Below, piece after piece: positions 8,414 through 16,182 of a stretch of 64,000 nt of DNA (position 1 is the first letter of the stretch; each line of letters begins with the position of its first letter). A program made the position numbers and the translations under genes. This DNA comes from CADEFX01 sp963806735 (lineage in GTDB: Bacteria; Pseudomonadota; Alphaproteobacteria; Rhizobiales; Hyphomicrobiaceae): the NCBI GenBank assembly GCA_963806735.1, contig CAWEBE010000039.1, forward strand, positions 1-64,000. Direction: 5' to 3'. The notes under the pieces are model-generated. The model had not been told where the DNA came from and did no database searches. It worked only from the letters and a program-made list of their open reading frames with translations.

Positions 8414-8980
8414 ATGAAAACAATGTGGCTTTGGACACTAACAGTACTCACCGGGCTTGCAGTGTTTGGTCCTGCTGTCATTGCCCAGAGCCAAAAGGAG
8501 AGCGAAGGCCAGCAACAAATCAAACAAATCAAGCTCACCGAAACCAAGGTCCAGAGCTTCATTTCTGCTCAAAAGCAACTAGCGCCGCTTGCGGGCAAGC
8601 TTGAAGCAGCAGGCGATAAACCCGATCCGGCCCTGCAAAGTCAACTCGAGCAGATTGCCAAGAGCAATGGCTTTTCATCGCTTGACGAACTGGACGTCGT
8701 TGCACTCAACATTGCGCTGGTGCTCGATGGGCTTGATCCGCAGACCGGACAATTTATGGAGCGTTCCGAGCAGATCAAGAAAGACATGGATGAGCTCAAG
8801 CAGGATGGGCAGATATCTCAAAAGGATAAGGATCAAGCTCTTTCGCAGATGCAAGAGGAGCTGAAGAGTGCGGCTCCGCTGCAGTTCAAAGAGAACGTGG
8901 CACTCGTTCGGAAATACCAAAAAGATCTCGATCAAGCAGTCCAGCAAGAGGCTGCGCCGCAGGAGCCAGCAAAGAAGTAA
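8414..8980 (+). CDS. Secreted helical protein, function unknown
   Basis: A 188-residue protein. The start MKTMWLWTLTVLTGLAVF and a probable cleavage after AVIAQ mark a signal peptide; GGAG at about 8404 supports ATG 8414 over starts at 8363 or 8402. The mature part is hydrophilic and almost entirely helical, with many Gln, Lys and Glu. It contains SNGFSSLDELDVVALNIALV, then a Lys/Gln-rich second half that is probably a coiled coil (SEQIKKDMDELKQDGQI). Probably periplasmic. An EcfG-type promoter precedes it. I cannot name the family. Confidence 0.72.
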   Translation: MKTMWLWTLTVLTGLAVFGPAVIAQSQKESEGQQQIKQIKLTETKVQSFISAQKQLAPLAGKLEAAGDKPDPALQSQLEQIAKSNGFSSLDELDVVALNIALVLDGLDPQTGQFMERSEQIKKDMDELKQDGQISQKDKDQALSQMQEELKSAAPLQFKENVALVRKYQKDLDQAVQQEAAPQEPAKK

Positions 8981-9355
8981 CCGGCCACAATCCCGATGCC
9001 GCCTAATCCGTGACTTCGAACTCGACATACAAGATGCTTCGAAAGCAGCGGGTCGCGTGGGCGCGGACGTTATCGGAGCTTGATCGCTTTGGGGACGCTA
9101 TGGCGACGCCGGCGTTTGGCCGTTGTGATCCCGCGTGTCAGCCACTCAACCGGTGGTGGGATAACTTGGTTCCGGGGAGTTATTTTCCGACGAGCGCCAC
9201 GCTGTGCTGTATGGTGGCTTTATCGTTTTCACCCAACTAGCACAAGATCAAGAGCGGTCGGGGCGGCTCTCCGCAATTATGGGGCCCGACAGCCGTAACG
9301 AGCCTGTCCTGTCTACTGGATTGCAGGGCGGCTGTGCCAACCAACACGCCGACAG
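8981..9355. other. Intergenic, no gene seen
   Basis: About 375 bases between convergent genes. Short frames here lack ribosome-binding sites and family motifs. Confidence 0.5.
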
Positions 9356-9383
9356 GAGGTGCACGCCTTCCGGCATGCACCTC
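9356..9383 (-). terminator. Hairpin after the DUF1236 gene
   Basis: Inverted repeat GAGGTGCA (9356-9363) / TGCACCTC (9376-9383) with further pairing GCC/GGC inside, just beyond the stop of the minus-strand DUF1236 gene. No clear T-run follows, so termination is an inference. Confidence 0.5.
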
Positions 9384-9403
9384 TCGCTTCTCTAATCAGC
9401 ACC

Positions 9404-10464
9404 TTAGCGATCGATAACCTCGATCACGGTGCGGTTGGACGGCTCGACTACAGCGATCTGCCTTTCCAGCACCACGTAGCGGTAATGCTTCAAGGTCGGC
9501 ACCTCGACCACCACGTCCTCCGGGAACTCGAACAGGCCGACACGGCGGTCGATCTCGGCTCCGAGCGCCAAGTTGATGTTGACATCGCGGCTGACCCGTT
9601 CACTCGGAACGTGTCGGACAATCAAGGTGCGCTGGGCCGGCGTCAGCGTCAGGGTTGCCGTTGTGGGCCCACTGCGACGTGGACCATCAACCTCGATCAC
9701 CTCGACGATCTCGTAGCGCGCCGGATGCACGATGACCACCCGCTCCTCAACGATAAAGTAGCGATATCCGCGGTATTGCGGCACGATCGCCACGATGTCA
9801 GCCGGGATCACGTGCACGCGGAAATTGCGCGGTATGCTGGTGCCGATGTTGATGGAGAAGTTGACATTGGTCGCGCGCGCTTCGCGATGCGAGGACAGCC
9901 GCTCGCGCACCTGCGTGCGCTGGTCCTGGGATAGATTGACCCGCGCGCCATCGCGACCGCCGTCTTTGCTGGCAGCCTGATCGCGCTGCTGACTGCCATC
10001 ACGATCCCGAGCCGTGTCCTTGCTTCGATCAGATTTATCGCGGGGCTCGGCGGTGCGCTTGGTGTCGTCGGCCTTGTCCTTGGGCTCCGCCGCACGCTTG
10101 CTATCACCGGCCTTGTCGCGGGGCTCGGCGGACCGCTTGGTGTCGTCTGTCTTGGCCTTGGGCTCGGCCGAGCGCTTGCTGTCGTTCGCCTTGTCCTTCG
10201 GTTCAGCGGTGCGCTTGGTGTCACCAGCCTTGTCCTTGGGTTCAGCTGTGCGCCCGCGATCGCCGGCCTTATCCTTCGGCTCAGCTGCGCGATCGCTCTT
10301 GGCGCCTTGGTCGGAGGATCGATCCGTGGCACCGCTCCGGGCGTGGCGCCTTGCTCCTTCACGGCCGGCTGATTGGTGCGAGGCTCTTGGTTGCTTTGAG
10401 CGCTGACCAGCGCGGTGGTGCTCAGCAATGCGGCCGTGGCCGCACCTAGAATGGTGGTACGCAT
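9404..10464 (-). pseudogene. DUF1236 protein, frameshifted after signal peptide region
   Basis: The ATG at 10464 starts a good signal peptide (MRTTILGAATAALLSTTALVSAQ), but that frame diverges near 10326-10345. The rest of the gene continues in another frame: SSDQGAKSDRAAEPKDKA, then a 13-residue repeat region, then two DUF1236-like segments, each with a hydrophobic PxYRxYRY(F/V)V-type motif (QYRGYRYFIVEERVVIV and HYRYVVLERQIAVVEP). DUF1236 proteins are secreted or outer-surface proteins of rhizobia with unknown role. A single-base indel separates the halves, so either the gene is broken or the base is a sequencing error. Confidence 0.75.
10048..10290 (-). repeat. 39-bp tandem repeat inside the DUF1236 gene
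   Basis: About six imperfect copies of a 39-bp unit encoding AEPKDKAGDTKRT-like 13-residue blocks with alternating Lys/Arg and Asp/Glu. This makes a highly charged, probably disordered linker. The repeat keeps other frames open, which creates misleading long reading frames on both strands. Confidence 0.8.
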
Positions 10465-10668
10465 GCAAAACTCCAGTCAGTTGAGGTGGGCGCAACGGTT
10501 CAGTGCGCAGGAGATCGTGGGCCGACGGGCGGCTCACGATGGAACGCCCTATTCGCGAAACTGTCGGGCGGCAGCGATAGTTCCGCCGCTTCGTGGTTAA
10601 GCAGCGGAGCTTCGCTGGCCGACGCATCGATCGCAGCGGACGCCGCGATCGCATCCGCGCAGGGCAAA

Positions 10669-10694
10669 GGAACGATCACGGAGCAAGGGGCGTT
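10669..10694 (+). promoter_or_regulatory. EcfG-type promoter
   Basis: GGAAC (10669-10673), 17 nt, CGTT (10691-10694), 30 nt before the ATG at 10725. Exact consensus. Confidence 0.65.
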
Positions 10695-10724
10695 GATCCT
10701 TCCCTACAACGAAGGAGATCCGTC

Positions 10725-10937
10725 ATGCTGCGCTATGTGCTGCCGCTCGCCCTGCTGACGGCCACCGCCGTCCCGGCGCTATCGGCCGAATACTTCGTCG
10801 TGCGCGATCCCTCTTCCAAGACCTGCAAGGTCGTGGAGACGCGCCCGACCGACAAGACCATCGTCGTGATCGGTGACAAGGCTTTCGTCACGCGCGAAGA
10901 GGCCGAGAAGCAGGTCAAGGTGATCTGCAAGGACTAA
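10725..10937 (+). CDS. Small secreted protein
   Basis: A 70-residue protein with a signal peptide (MLRYVLPLALLTATAVPALSA) and a ~50-residue mature domain containing two cysteines (SKTCKVVETRP and VKVICKD), which could form a disulfide. AAGGAG at 10712-10717 supports ATG 10725. It resembles small periplasmic proteins that I associate with Bradyrhizobium, with the order YFVVRD, C, TIVVIGDKAF, C. Flanked by an EcfG promoter and a strong terminator, so it is a single-gene stress transcript. Function unknown. Confidence 0.78.
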   Translation: MLRYVLPLALLTATAVPALSAEYFVVRDPSSKTCKVVETRPTDKTIVVIGDKAFVTREEAEKQVKVICKD

Positions 10938-10956
10938 CGACAAGCAAATCGTTTGG

Positions 10957-10984
10957 GCGCGCCGCTTCTGCGGCGCGCTTTTTT
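10957..10984 (+). terminator. Rho-independent terminator
   Basis: Perfect 9-bp stem GCGCGCCGC / GCGGCGCGC with a TTCT loop (10957-10978), followed by six T. It lies 20 nt after the stop of the gene at 10725. Confidence 0.85.
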
Positions 10985-11338
10985 CGCGTCTGGCGCGCTT
11001 GTGACGGGCCGCAAGAACTCTAGTCGATGCCTACGGGTGTTCGAGCATTAAGGGGCAGAGCACCAAGTGGATTCTGGTTGGTTGCGGGCTGACGGGTAGC
11101 GGCGTCCTTGCTCCTCGGCTTCGTTCGTCCGTTCGACCAATTCCTCGCCCGCTGCGAATGCTGATCGGCCTGCGTAATTTAGGTCTGACAATTTCAGCAC
11201 GAACAAACGCTTCCTGCCCCTTACTTCAACCTCTTCGAAAGTTCTCTCTACCGGCCCTAGGCTCGGTAGTCGAGGGAACACTGCGCAATCGGTAACATCT
11301 CCCTAATGCGAGCCGTCCGTGCAGCCGGCCTATTTTTG

Positions 11339-11363
11339 GGAACAAGGCACACGCTTCCACGTT
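11339..11363 (+). promoter_or_regulatory. EcfG-type promoter
   Basis: GGAAC (11339-11343), 16 nt, CGTT (11360-11363), 44 nt before ATG 11408. Exact consensus. Confidence 0.65.
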
Positions 11364-11407
11364 GGCTCCATACTTCCCGACATCAAACTTTGTTTGGAGC
11401 CTCAACA

Positions 11408-11638
11408 ATGGCAATTCGTGACGACGAACGTCCAGTTGGACGAACCAGGATGGATCGCGCACGCGATTCTTCATCGATGCTTCCCCTCATCCTCGGGGCA
11501 ATTGTCGCCGGCCTTCTAGCTTGGTGGCTGTTCTCTAACTACTCGACTGGAGACGTCGGCCCGGCGCGTACATCGCCGCCAGTAACGAACAGCGCACCGA
11601 ATACGACGACGCCTACAACGACGCCAAAGCAGCCATAA
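11408..11638 (+). CDS. Small single-pass membrane protein with Thr/Pro tail
   Basis: A 76-residue protein: charged N terminus (RDDERPVGRTRMDRARD), one membrane helix (LPLILGAIVAGLLAWWLF), then a polar tail with RTSPPV and a Thr/Pro/Asn-rich end closing with PKQP. The tail is shared with the membrane protein at 41478-41726 (RTSPPI ... PKQP), so the two are paralogues. Predicted topology is N-in with the tail in the periplasm. EcfG promoter upstream, terminator downstream. Function unknown. Confidence 0.75.
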   Translation: MAIRDDERPVGRTRMDRARDSSSMLPLILGAIVAGLLAWWLFSNYSTGDVGPARTSPPVTNSAPNTTTPTTTPKQP

Positions 11639-11663
11639 ATAGCTATTATTCAGGCAATGGCAC

Positions 11664-11690
11664 AGCCGGCCTTGTGGTCGGCTTTTTTTC
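11664..11690 (+). terminator. Rho-independent terminator
   Basis: AGCCGGCC / GGTCGGCT stem with one G-T pair and a TTGT loop (11664-11683), followed by a run of T. It lies 25 nt after the stop of the gene at 11408. Confidence 0.85.
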
Positions 11691-11905
11691 GCGTCTGCGT
11701 TTGACGTTTGCCGAGCTGCAGCGGCGTTGTCGATCACGTTAGCCAGTGTGATTTCAAGGTCAGCGTGGGGTTTCGCCAACGTCAAATTGCCCACCCCAGC
11801 CATCGGTCATGAGAACCATGTCCGTTTCTGTATAAGTGCTGCCCCGTTGTTTGGCGGCGTCAATGCAGCAACTGCGCTTGGCAGCCAGTCGCCTAACTGC
11901 CCTCC

Positions 11906-12195
11906 TTACTGATTGGACACGACGTTGCCTTGGAAATCCAAGGCGACGTTGACTTGCTTGCCGCTTTGCATGGCGGTGCCGCGCCAGATGCCCTGGTCGT
12001 CCTTTTTCAGGGCCTTCACTTCGGTGAAGCCGGCTTTTTCGATGCGCTCTTGCGCCTGGGCCTCCGTGAAGCTGTTGGCACCGGCGACAGTCGGCTGTTG
12101 GGTTGAAGAAGGGGGTGCTTGCGTGGTTTGCGCCGATGCCAGGCCGGACAGCAGGCAAAGGTCGACGACGATCAGCGGCGCTTTCAGAGAGCCAT
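11906..12195 (-). pseudogene. PepSY-like small secreted protein, frameshifted at start
   Basis: Almost identical to the intact gene at 30065-30355. The body encodes ANSFTEAQAQERIEKAGF, LKKDDQGIWRGTA and QVNVALDFQGNV, which resembles a short PepSY-type domain behind a signal peptide. One base is missing directly after the ATG (12193-12195), so translation from it stops after three codons. The remaining frame has no good alternative start. The upstream sequence is also conserved with the copy at 30 kb, so the duplication included the promoter region. Confidence 0.75.
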
Positions 12196-12367
12196 GGGCA
12201 GTCTCCTGAGGGAATGAGCGGAAGCGATTGGCTGCTAAAGCGGAAGCATGTCCGTTCGTTCCGCTGTGCCGAAAAAGAATTTACTTGGAAGGGACGCCGA
12301 CCGCGCTGATCCGAAGAAGGCTCATGCGCGCCCGTTGGAGCCATTTTTGGCAAGAGTTAAACGCCTT

Positions 12368-12392
12368 GGAACTTGACCGACTTTCCGCGGTT
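12368..12392 (+). promoter_or_regulatory. EcfG-type promoter of the csbD operon
   Basis: GGAAC (12368-12372), 16 nt, GGTT (12389-12392), 26 nt before ATG 12419. One mismatch in the -10. Confidence 0.5.
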
Positions 12393-12418
12393 TACAGCGG
12401 CAGAACACGGAGGCCGCC

Positions 12419-12778
12419 ATGAATTGGGATCGTATCGAAGGCTCCTGGAAGCAATTCCGCGGCAAGGCCAAGAGTCAATGGGGCGCGCTGACCGACGACG
12501 AGCTCGCTCACATTGCCGGCAAACATGACCAGCTGATTGGCAAGCTGCAGCAGCGTTATGGCTATTCCCGGGACCAGGCCCGGGGCGAGGTCGAGCGCTG
12601 GGCGAACCAGCTCAACGGTTTCGGCCAGCCTACCCCAAAAGAGAATGCGTCGGGGTTATTGCAGGTGGTCGGCAACCTCAATTCTGCCATTCGCAAATCA
12701 CTCGACGAGCGTCCTCGGGAAACTCTGGCTGTGGCGGCCGTGGTTGGCTTCGTGCTCGGCGCCGTATGGAGATCCTGA
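12419..12778 (+). CDS. CsbD-like stress protein fused to DUF883-type C terminus
   Basis: 119 residues. The first 65 are a CsbD domain (MNWDRIEGSWKQFRGKAKSQWG, LTDDELAHI, LQQRYGY, EVERW), a small hydrophilic helical stress protein of unknown mechanism. The last 35 (SIRKSLDERPRETLAVAAV then a hydrophobic helix, GFVLGAVWRS) match the membrane-anchoring end of DUF883/ElaB proteins. The fusion therefore tethers a CsbD domain to the inner membrane. A stand-alone CsbD exists at 50849-51049. It heads a run of + strand envelope-stress genes. Confidence 0.88.
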   Translation: MNWDRIEGSWKQFRGKAKSQWGALTDDELAHIAGKHDQLIGKLQQRYGYSRDQARGEVERWANQLNGFGQPTPKENASGLLQVVGNLNSAIRKSLDERPRETLAVAAVVGFVLGAVWRS

Positions 12779-12814
12779 GTTTTGACATGTGAGATCTCAC
12801 CCAAGGAGAACGCA

Positions 12815-13126
12815 ATGACACATCAGAGCGGCACGTACGGAAATCAAGGCAAGCCTGAGCCAACACTGAGCGAGCAGATAGCCCAGGGTGCAACGACGGC
12901 GGTCAACAAGACGACTGAGTTTGCCTCGGAGGCCCTTGATCAAGCCGATGAGTGGTTAAAGCCTGTCGGACTATCCCTCAAGGAAAAACCTGGAACGGTC
13001 CTTGCCGTGGTGGGTGGGCTGGCGTTCGCGGCCGGCGCCTTGTGGATGCTTCGCTCCTCGCGCCAGCAGTCGCAAACGGCGGCGTGGATGTCTGAGCTTT
13101 CCAACTACGCGCGACGCTTTCGGTAA
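12815..13126 (+). CDS. DUF883-like membrane-anchored protein
   Basis: 103 residues. AAGGAG at 12803-12808 supports ATG 12815. A helical soluble part (TTAVNKTTEFASEALDQADE) leads into a membrane helix (GTVLAVVGGLAFAAGALWML) and a short C-terminal tail. The pattern of a helical rod followed by a C-terminal anchor is that of the DUF883/ElaB/YqjD group, which in enterobacteria binds ribosomes at the membrane in stationary phase. Same operon as the CsbD fusion, 36 nt downstream. Confidence 0.7.
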   Translation: MTHQSGTYGNQGKPEPTLSEQIAQGATTAVNKTTEFASEALDQADEWLKPVGLSLKEKPGTVLAVVGGLAFAAGALWMLRSSRQQSQTAAWMSELSNYARRFR

Positions 13127-13299
13127 GACGACGTAGATGACGGTGACGGGTGACGGTTCGGGTGTGGCATTCGGACGATCCGCCTCGTGGTGCTTCCTGA
13201 TTTCTTTAGAGGGCGCTGGACGGGTTGCCTCTATGTCCTGCCCGGCGGATCGGACATTGTGTCCAGCAGCGCTTCGGAGCGCGTGATCCGCCCGCCTCA

Positions 13300-13536
13300 A
13301 TGACGACATCCAGCACCCTGAATCAGTCAACACGGCAGAAATCGCAGCGACCCTCGTCTCGGCGGTCCAACGACCGCCTATCGGGCGAGCTGATCATCGC
13401 GGCAGCGCTGGTCGGCGTCAGCCGCTCCTTCGCGAACCAACGACGCGGGCTGCTGCGGCAGGCCAGCCGGAGCGCACCGGGCATGGGCGCGCGCGGCGCC
13501 CGGATGGCCGACGAAGTCGGTGCGGCACGAACATGA
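13300..13536 (+). CDS. Doubtful small basic protein
   Basis: A 78-residue frame, Ser/Arg/Gln-rich at the start (MTTSSTLNQSTRQKSQRPSS), with a short helix-like LSGELIIAAALVGVSR. It lies in the operon between two DUF883-like genes but has no clear ribosome-binding site. It may be a real hypothetical protein or a remnant. Confidence 0.3.
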   Translation: MTTSSTLNQSTRQKSQRPSSRRSNDRLSGELIIAAALVGVSRSFANQRRGLLRQASRSAPGMGARGARMADEVGAART

Positions 13537-13597
13537 AGTGAACCAACTGGGGCCGGCCGCGTTCCTCACTTCGTCTTAGCCCCACGAGGAGAACGCC

Positions 13598-13864
13598 ATG
13601 GCCCAGAGTTCACACACACGAGGATCGGATCCCGTCTCTGATCTGAAGGACAAGGCTTCAGATCAGTTCAAGAAGGTGGCGGACCAAGCCGAAGACGTGG
13701 TTAGCCGCGTCACGGAGCAGGGCCGCGAGGCCACCGAGCGCATGGGCGAGGTCGCCGGCAACCTCAAGGGTGCAGTTGACAGGTCGGTCAAGCAGCAGCC
13801 GATGGCAACCTTGGCAGTAGCCGCTGCTGTGGGCTTCGTGCTCGGGGCGCTCTGGAAGAAGTAA
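13598..13864 (+). CDS. DUF883/ElaB-like protein
   Basis: An 88-residue protein with a helical rod (DLKDKASDQFKKVADQAEDV, then VTEQGREATERMGEVAGN) and the family's terminal anchor: SVKQQPMATLAVAAAVGFVL then GALWKK. GAGGAGAA precedes ATG 13598. It probably sits on the inner membrane facing the cytoplasm. Its stop is 4 nt before the next gene, so they are co-transcribed. Paralogue at 51165-51470. Confidence 0.85.
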   Translation: MAQSSHTRGSDPVSDLKDKASDQFKKVADQAEDVVSRVTEQGREATERMGEVAGNLKGAVDRSVKQQPMATLAVAAAVGFVLGALWKK

Positions 13865-13868
13865 CGCT

Positions 13869-14456
13869 ATGTTTGCCGGCCTGATCAACAGCGCCAAGTC
13901 CGCGGTCAGCGGGCTTCTTCTGCAGTACGTGGCGCGCGCGTCGGTCGCCATTCCTTTTGTGATTGCCGCCGGCTTTGCTCTGGCGGCCTGCACGATGATG
14001 CTGGTCGAGCGTTTTGGCCACATCACGGCCTATTGGCTGGTGGCCGGCGCCTTGGCCGTGGTGGGCGTCGTTGCCGCCGCCGTCGTGTCGGCCAAGGAGG
14101 AAATAGAGGAGGAGGCCGAGCAAGCCGCCGAGGCGAGCGACACTGGCGAGGTCGTAAGCGATGCGGCGGCGCAAGCCATGGTGCAAGCACCGATTGCCGC
14201 CTTGGGTGCGCTGTTCAGCATTCCGGGAGGGACCGCCGCAGCGTTGGGTGGTGCGCGACTGTTGGCGCGCAATTGGCCGCTGGCCATTCTCGTTGGCCTG
14301 ATCGGCTTGCTGTATTGGCCAAGCCAGCCTGAACACTCTGAACGTGCAGACATCGGCGAAGGTGAGCCTGTACCGCCGCAGCCCAATGGCCGTGCCGATG
14401 TGCACGAGCTGCGCCCGGACTATGACCGGCTGCGTCGCCGTGCGTCATCGATGTGA
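13869..14456 (+). CDS. Membrane protein, holin-III-like, in stress operon
   Basis: 195 residues. There are two hydrophobic helices near the N terminus (AIPFVIAAGFALAACTMML; YWLVAGALAVVGVVAAAVV), an acidic Glu-rich segment (KEEIEEEAEQAAEA), a weakly hydrophobic Ala/Gly region, a third helix (PLAILVGLIGLLYWP) and a polar tail. The first half resembles the phage holin superfamily III-like proteins that often accompany DUF883 genes; this is an inference from helix pattern and context. Starts 4 nt after the DUF883 gene and ends 7 nt before yidB. Confidence 0.68.
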   Translation: MFAGLINSAKSAVSGLLLQYVARASVAIPFVIAAGFALAACTMMLVERFGHITAYWLVAGALAVVGVVAAAVVSAKEEIEEEAEQAAEASDTGEVVSDAAAQAMVQAPIAALGALFSIPGGTAAALGGARLLARNWPLAILVGLIGLLYWPSQPEHSERADIGEGEPVPPQPNGRADVHELRPDYDRLRRRASSM

Positions 14457-14463
14457 GGCACCT

Positions 14464-14964
14464 ATGGGCCTTCTCAGTAATGTCATTCGCACCGCCGTCA
14501 TCTCAGCTCTGGGAGCAAAGCTCGCGCGCGGGCGCTCGCCTATCGTTGTGGCGCTGCTGAGCTTGCTGGTATCGCGGGCGCTAGCTAGTCGCCAGGACAG
14601 CGAGGAAGAGGCCGCCAAGCGCAACCAGCGCCCACAGTCACCGCAAGAGGAGGAGGGACTTGGCGGGTTGGTCGAACAATTCCGACGCGGTGGTCTTGAG
14701 GATCTCATCAGATCTTGGATCGGGACCGGCACCAACAAGCCCATCAGCCCTGATCAACTGCAGCTGGCGCTTGGTCCTGAAAAAGTGGAGGAGCTTGCCA
14801 ACGACACCGGGCTGCCACGCCAGGATCTCTTGTCACAACTGACGCGCTTGCTGCCGGAGATTATCGACAAGCTCACCCCCAAAGGGCAGCTCCCAGCGCA
14901 AGAGGAGTTACGCATTGCGCCCGGTGAGCTAGATGATTTAACGGCTCCCGAACGGCACAGATGA
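14464..14964 (+). CDS. yidB: YidB family (DUF937) protein
   Basis: 166 residues. It starts with a conserved hydrophobic/Arg segment (VIRTAVISALGAKLARGRSP) and contains the YidB core GLGGLVEQFRRGGLEDLIRS, then WIGTGTNKPISPDQLQLALG and DLLSQLTRLLPEIIDKLTP. The family role is not known; members are small soluble or peripheral proteins. It follows the membrane protein within 7 nt. A paralogue of similar length lies at 63320-63787 with the same N terminus. Confidence 0.88.
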   Translation: MGLLSNVIRTAVISALGAKLARGRSPIVVALLSLLVSRALASRQDSEEEAAKRNQRPQSPQEEEGLGGLVEQFRRGGLEDLIRSWIGTGTNKPISPDQLQLALGPEKVEELANDTGLPRQDLLSQLTRLLPEIIDKLTPKGQLPAQEELRIAPGELDDLTAPERHR

Positions 14965-15313
14965 CCGGAGCAATTCCGGATGGCCTTGGGTTTCGTTGCT
15001 CATGACGGGCCGAGCCTGGGCGGAGCGTCGAAGACAGGTTCGCTGTTTTCGCGCTTCATCTGCTACTCATTGCAACGGCCAGCGTGCGTATAGCCGCGTT
15101 GCGCCAGCAAAGTGCGGACCGCTCTCCCGATCTCGCGCTGCACTCCTCAACGAGCAAGGCCCAGCGGGACACAGGACGTGTGCTGGTGTGATGAGCGGCC
15201 CGTACGGCAGCGCCCATCGCACCAAACAGCGTCAGCAATTCCTTCAGTGTATCGGCCGGATCCCCTTTCCGCGACCGAGTTCATAACTCAGGGCAATCTC
15301 TTACCCACGCATC
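14965..15313. other. Intergenic, no gene seen
   Basis: About 350 bases after yidB. No frame with a supported start or motif was found. An EcfG promoter for the next gene begins at its right edge. Confidence 0.5.
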
Positions 15314-15338
15314 GGAACTTACCCCTAGGGGTGACGTT
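15314..15338 (+). promoter_or_regulatory. EcfG-type promoter
   Basis: GGAAC (15314-15318), 16 nt, CGTT (15335-15338), 33 nt before ATG 15372. Exact consensus. Confidence 0.68.
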
Positions 15339-15371
15339 GTTTGTTCAACGCAACGCGTCAAAGGAGGTTGT

Positions 15372-15671
15372 ATGACTAGGTTCTTATCCGTCGCCGTGAT
15401 GGGTGCTGGCCTTATGTTGGCAGTTCCCGTCAGCGCCAATGCAGCACCGTTATCACCACAGGCACCGGCGGCCGAGACGGCCATCGAAAAGGTGCACGGC
15501 TATCACCGCAGCTGCCGGTATGGCCACCGCCACCAACGCGATGGTGATCGTGTTGGGTGCGGCGGATATTACTATCGCGATTCAAGCCCCGGCATTTACC
15601 TGAACTTAGGCCGTGACCGTCACCGCCATCACGGGCAACATCGAGATCATGGCCGTCGAGATCGGCACTAA
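15372..15671 (+). CDS. Small secreted His/Arg/Gly-rich protein
   Basis: 99 residues. AAGGAGG eight nt before ATG 15372 is a strong ribosome-binding site. The signal peptide (MTRFLSVAVMGAGLMLAVPVSANA) is followed by a mature part with two cysteines (CRYGHRHQRDGDRVGC), a Gly/Tyr patch (GGYYYRDSS) and a His-rich end (RDRHRHHGQHRDHGRRDRH). The tail could bind metal ions such as Ni, Zn or Cu; that is inference from composition. Single-gene unit with EcfG promoter and terminator. Confidence 0.78.
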   Translation: MTRFLSVAVMGAGLMLAVPVSANAAPLSPQAPAAETAIEKVHGYHRSCRYGHRHQRDGDRVGCGGYYYRDSSPGIYLNLGRDRHRHHGQHRDHGRRDRH

Positions 15672-15704
15672 CCGCAAGGACTGACGTGTGGCGCTTTAGT
15701 TCTT

Positions 15705-15740
15705 GCGCGCGCGCCTGGCACTCCGGCCGGGCGCGCTTCT
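15705..15740 (+). terminator. Probable terminator
   Basis: GCGCGC arms with inner CTGGC/GCCGG pairing around 15707-15736, followed by TTCTTCT. It lies about 40 nt beyond the His-rich gene. Confidence 0.55.
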
Positions 15741-16009
15741 TCTGTGGGTTAACTGCGTTTCCGACCTGGAAAACGGACCTCATTTAACTCGGCGAGTATT
15801 GCGTGGTTGGTTGAACCAGAAAGAGCGGACAAGCCAAACCCCCACTTGCTTTGAAGAGCAAGCATTCGCGCAAAAGCGAGCGCGCGAAAGGACGTTTTCG
15901 GAAGTAGCCGCGCTCCGTGTGCTGGTTGAGATGCGCTACTTTTTGCGGGCCTTCGGTGCACCCAGCAGCGCGACCGGGCTTTTGGGAACGAAGGTATTTG
16001 GCAGCGAGC

Positions 16010-16034
16010 GGAACAATGCTGGCTCCTTGGTGTT
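16010..16034 (+). promoter_or_regulatory. EcfG-type promoter
   Basis: GGAAC (16010-16014), 16 nt, TGTT (16031-16034), 63 nt before the micro-peptide start at 16098. One -10 mismatch. Confidence 0.5.
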
Positions 16035-16097
16035 CTTGAGCAAAGCAAGGGTTCGCGTGCGAACCGTTCGCCCGCGAACGCCGCTGGAGGCAGCGCC

Positions 16098-16172
16098 ATG
16101 GACAGCATCATCTATCTCGTCGGTCTGGTTGTCATTGTGATGCTCATTCTGAGCGCCTTGGGCCTGAGATAG
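16098..16172 (+). CDS. 24-residue membrane micro-peptide
   Basis: A tiny gene encoding MDSIIYLVGLVVIVMLILS followed by ALGLR: one membrane helix with a short cytoplasmic Arg end. GGAGG at 16086-16090 gives a good ribosome-binding site. The stop is 10 nt before the next gene's ATG, so it is the first gene of that unit. The start region, including the ribosome-binding site and the first seven codons, is repeated at 35775-35830, which supports translation. Function unknown. Confidence 0.7.
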   Translation: MDSIIYLVGLVVIVMLILSALGLR

Positions 16173-16182
16173 GAGCATTGCC

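Noticed and set aside
10014..10406. Long plus-strand frame inside the DUF1236 gene
   Set aside because: Its Ser/Leu-rich repeats are the reverse complement of the 39-bp repeat unit; there is no start signal and the minus-strand coding is clear.
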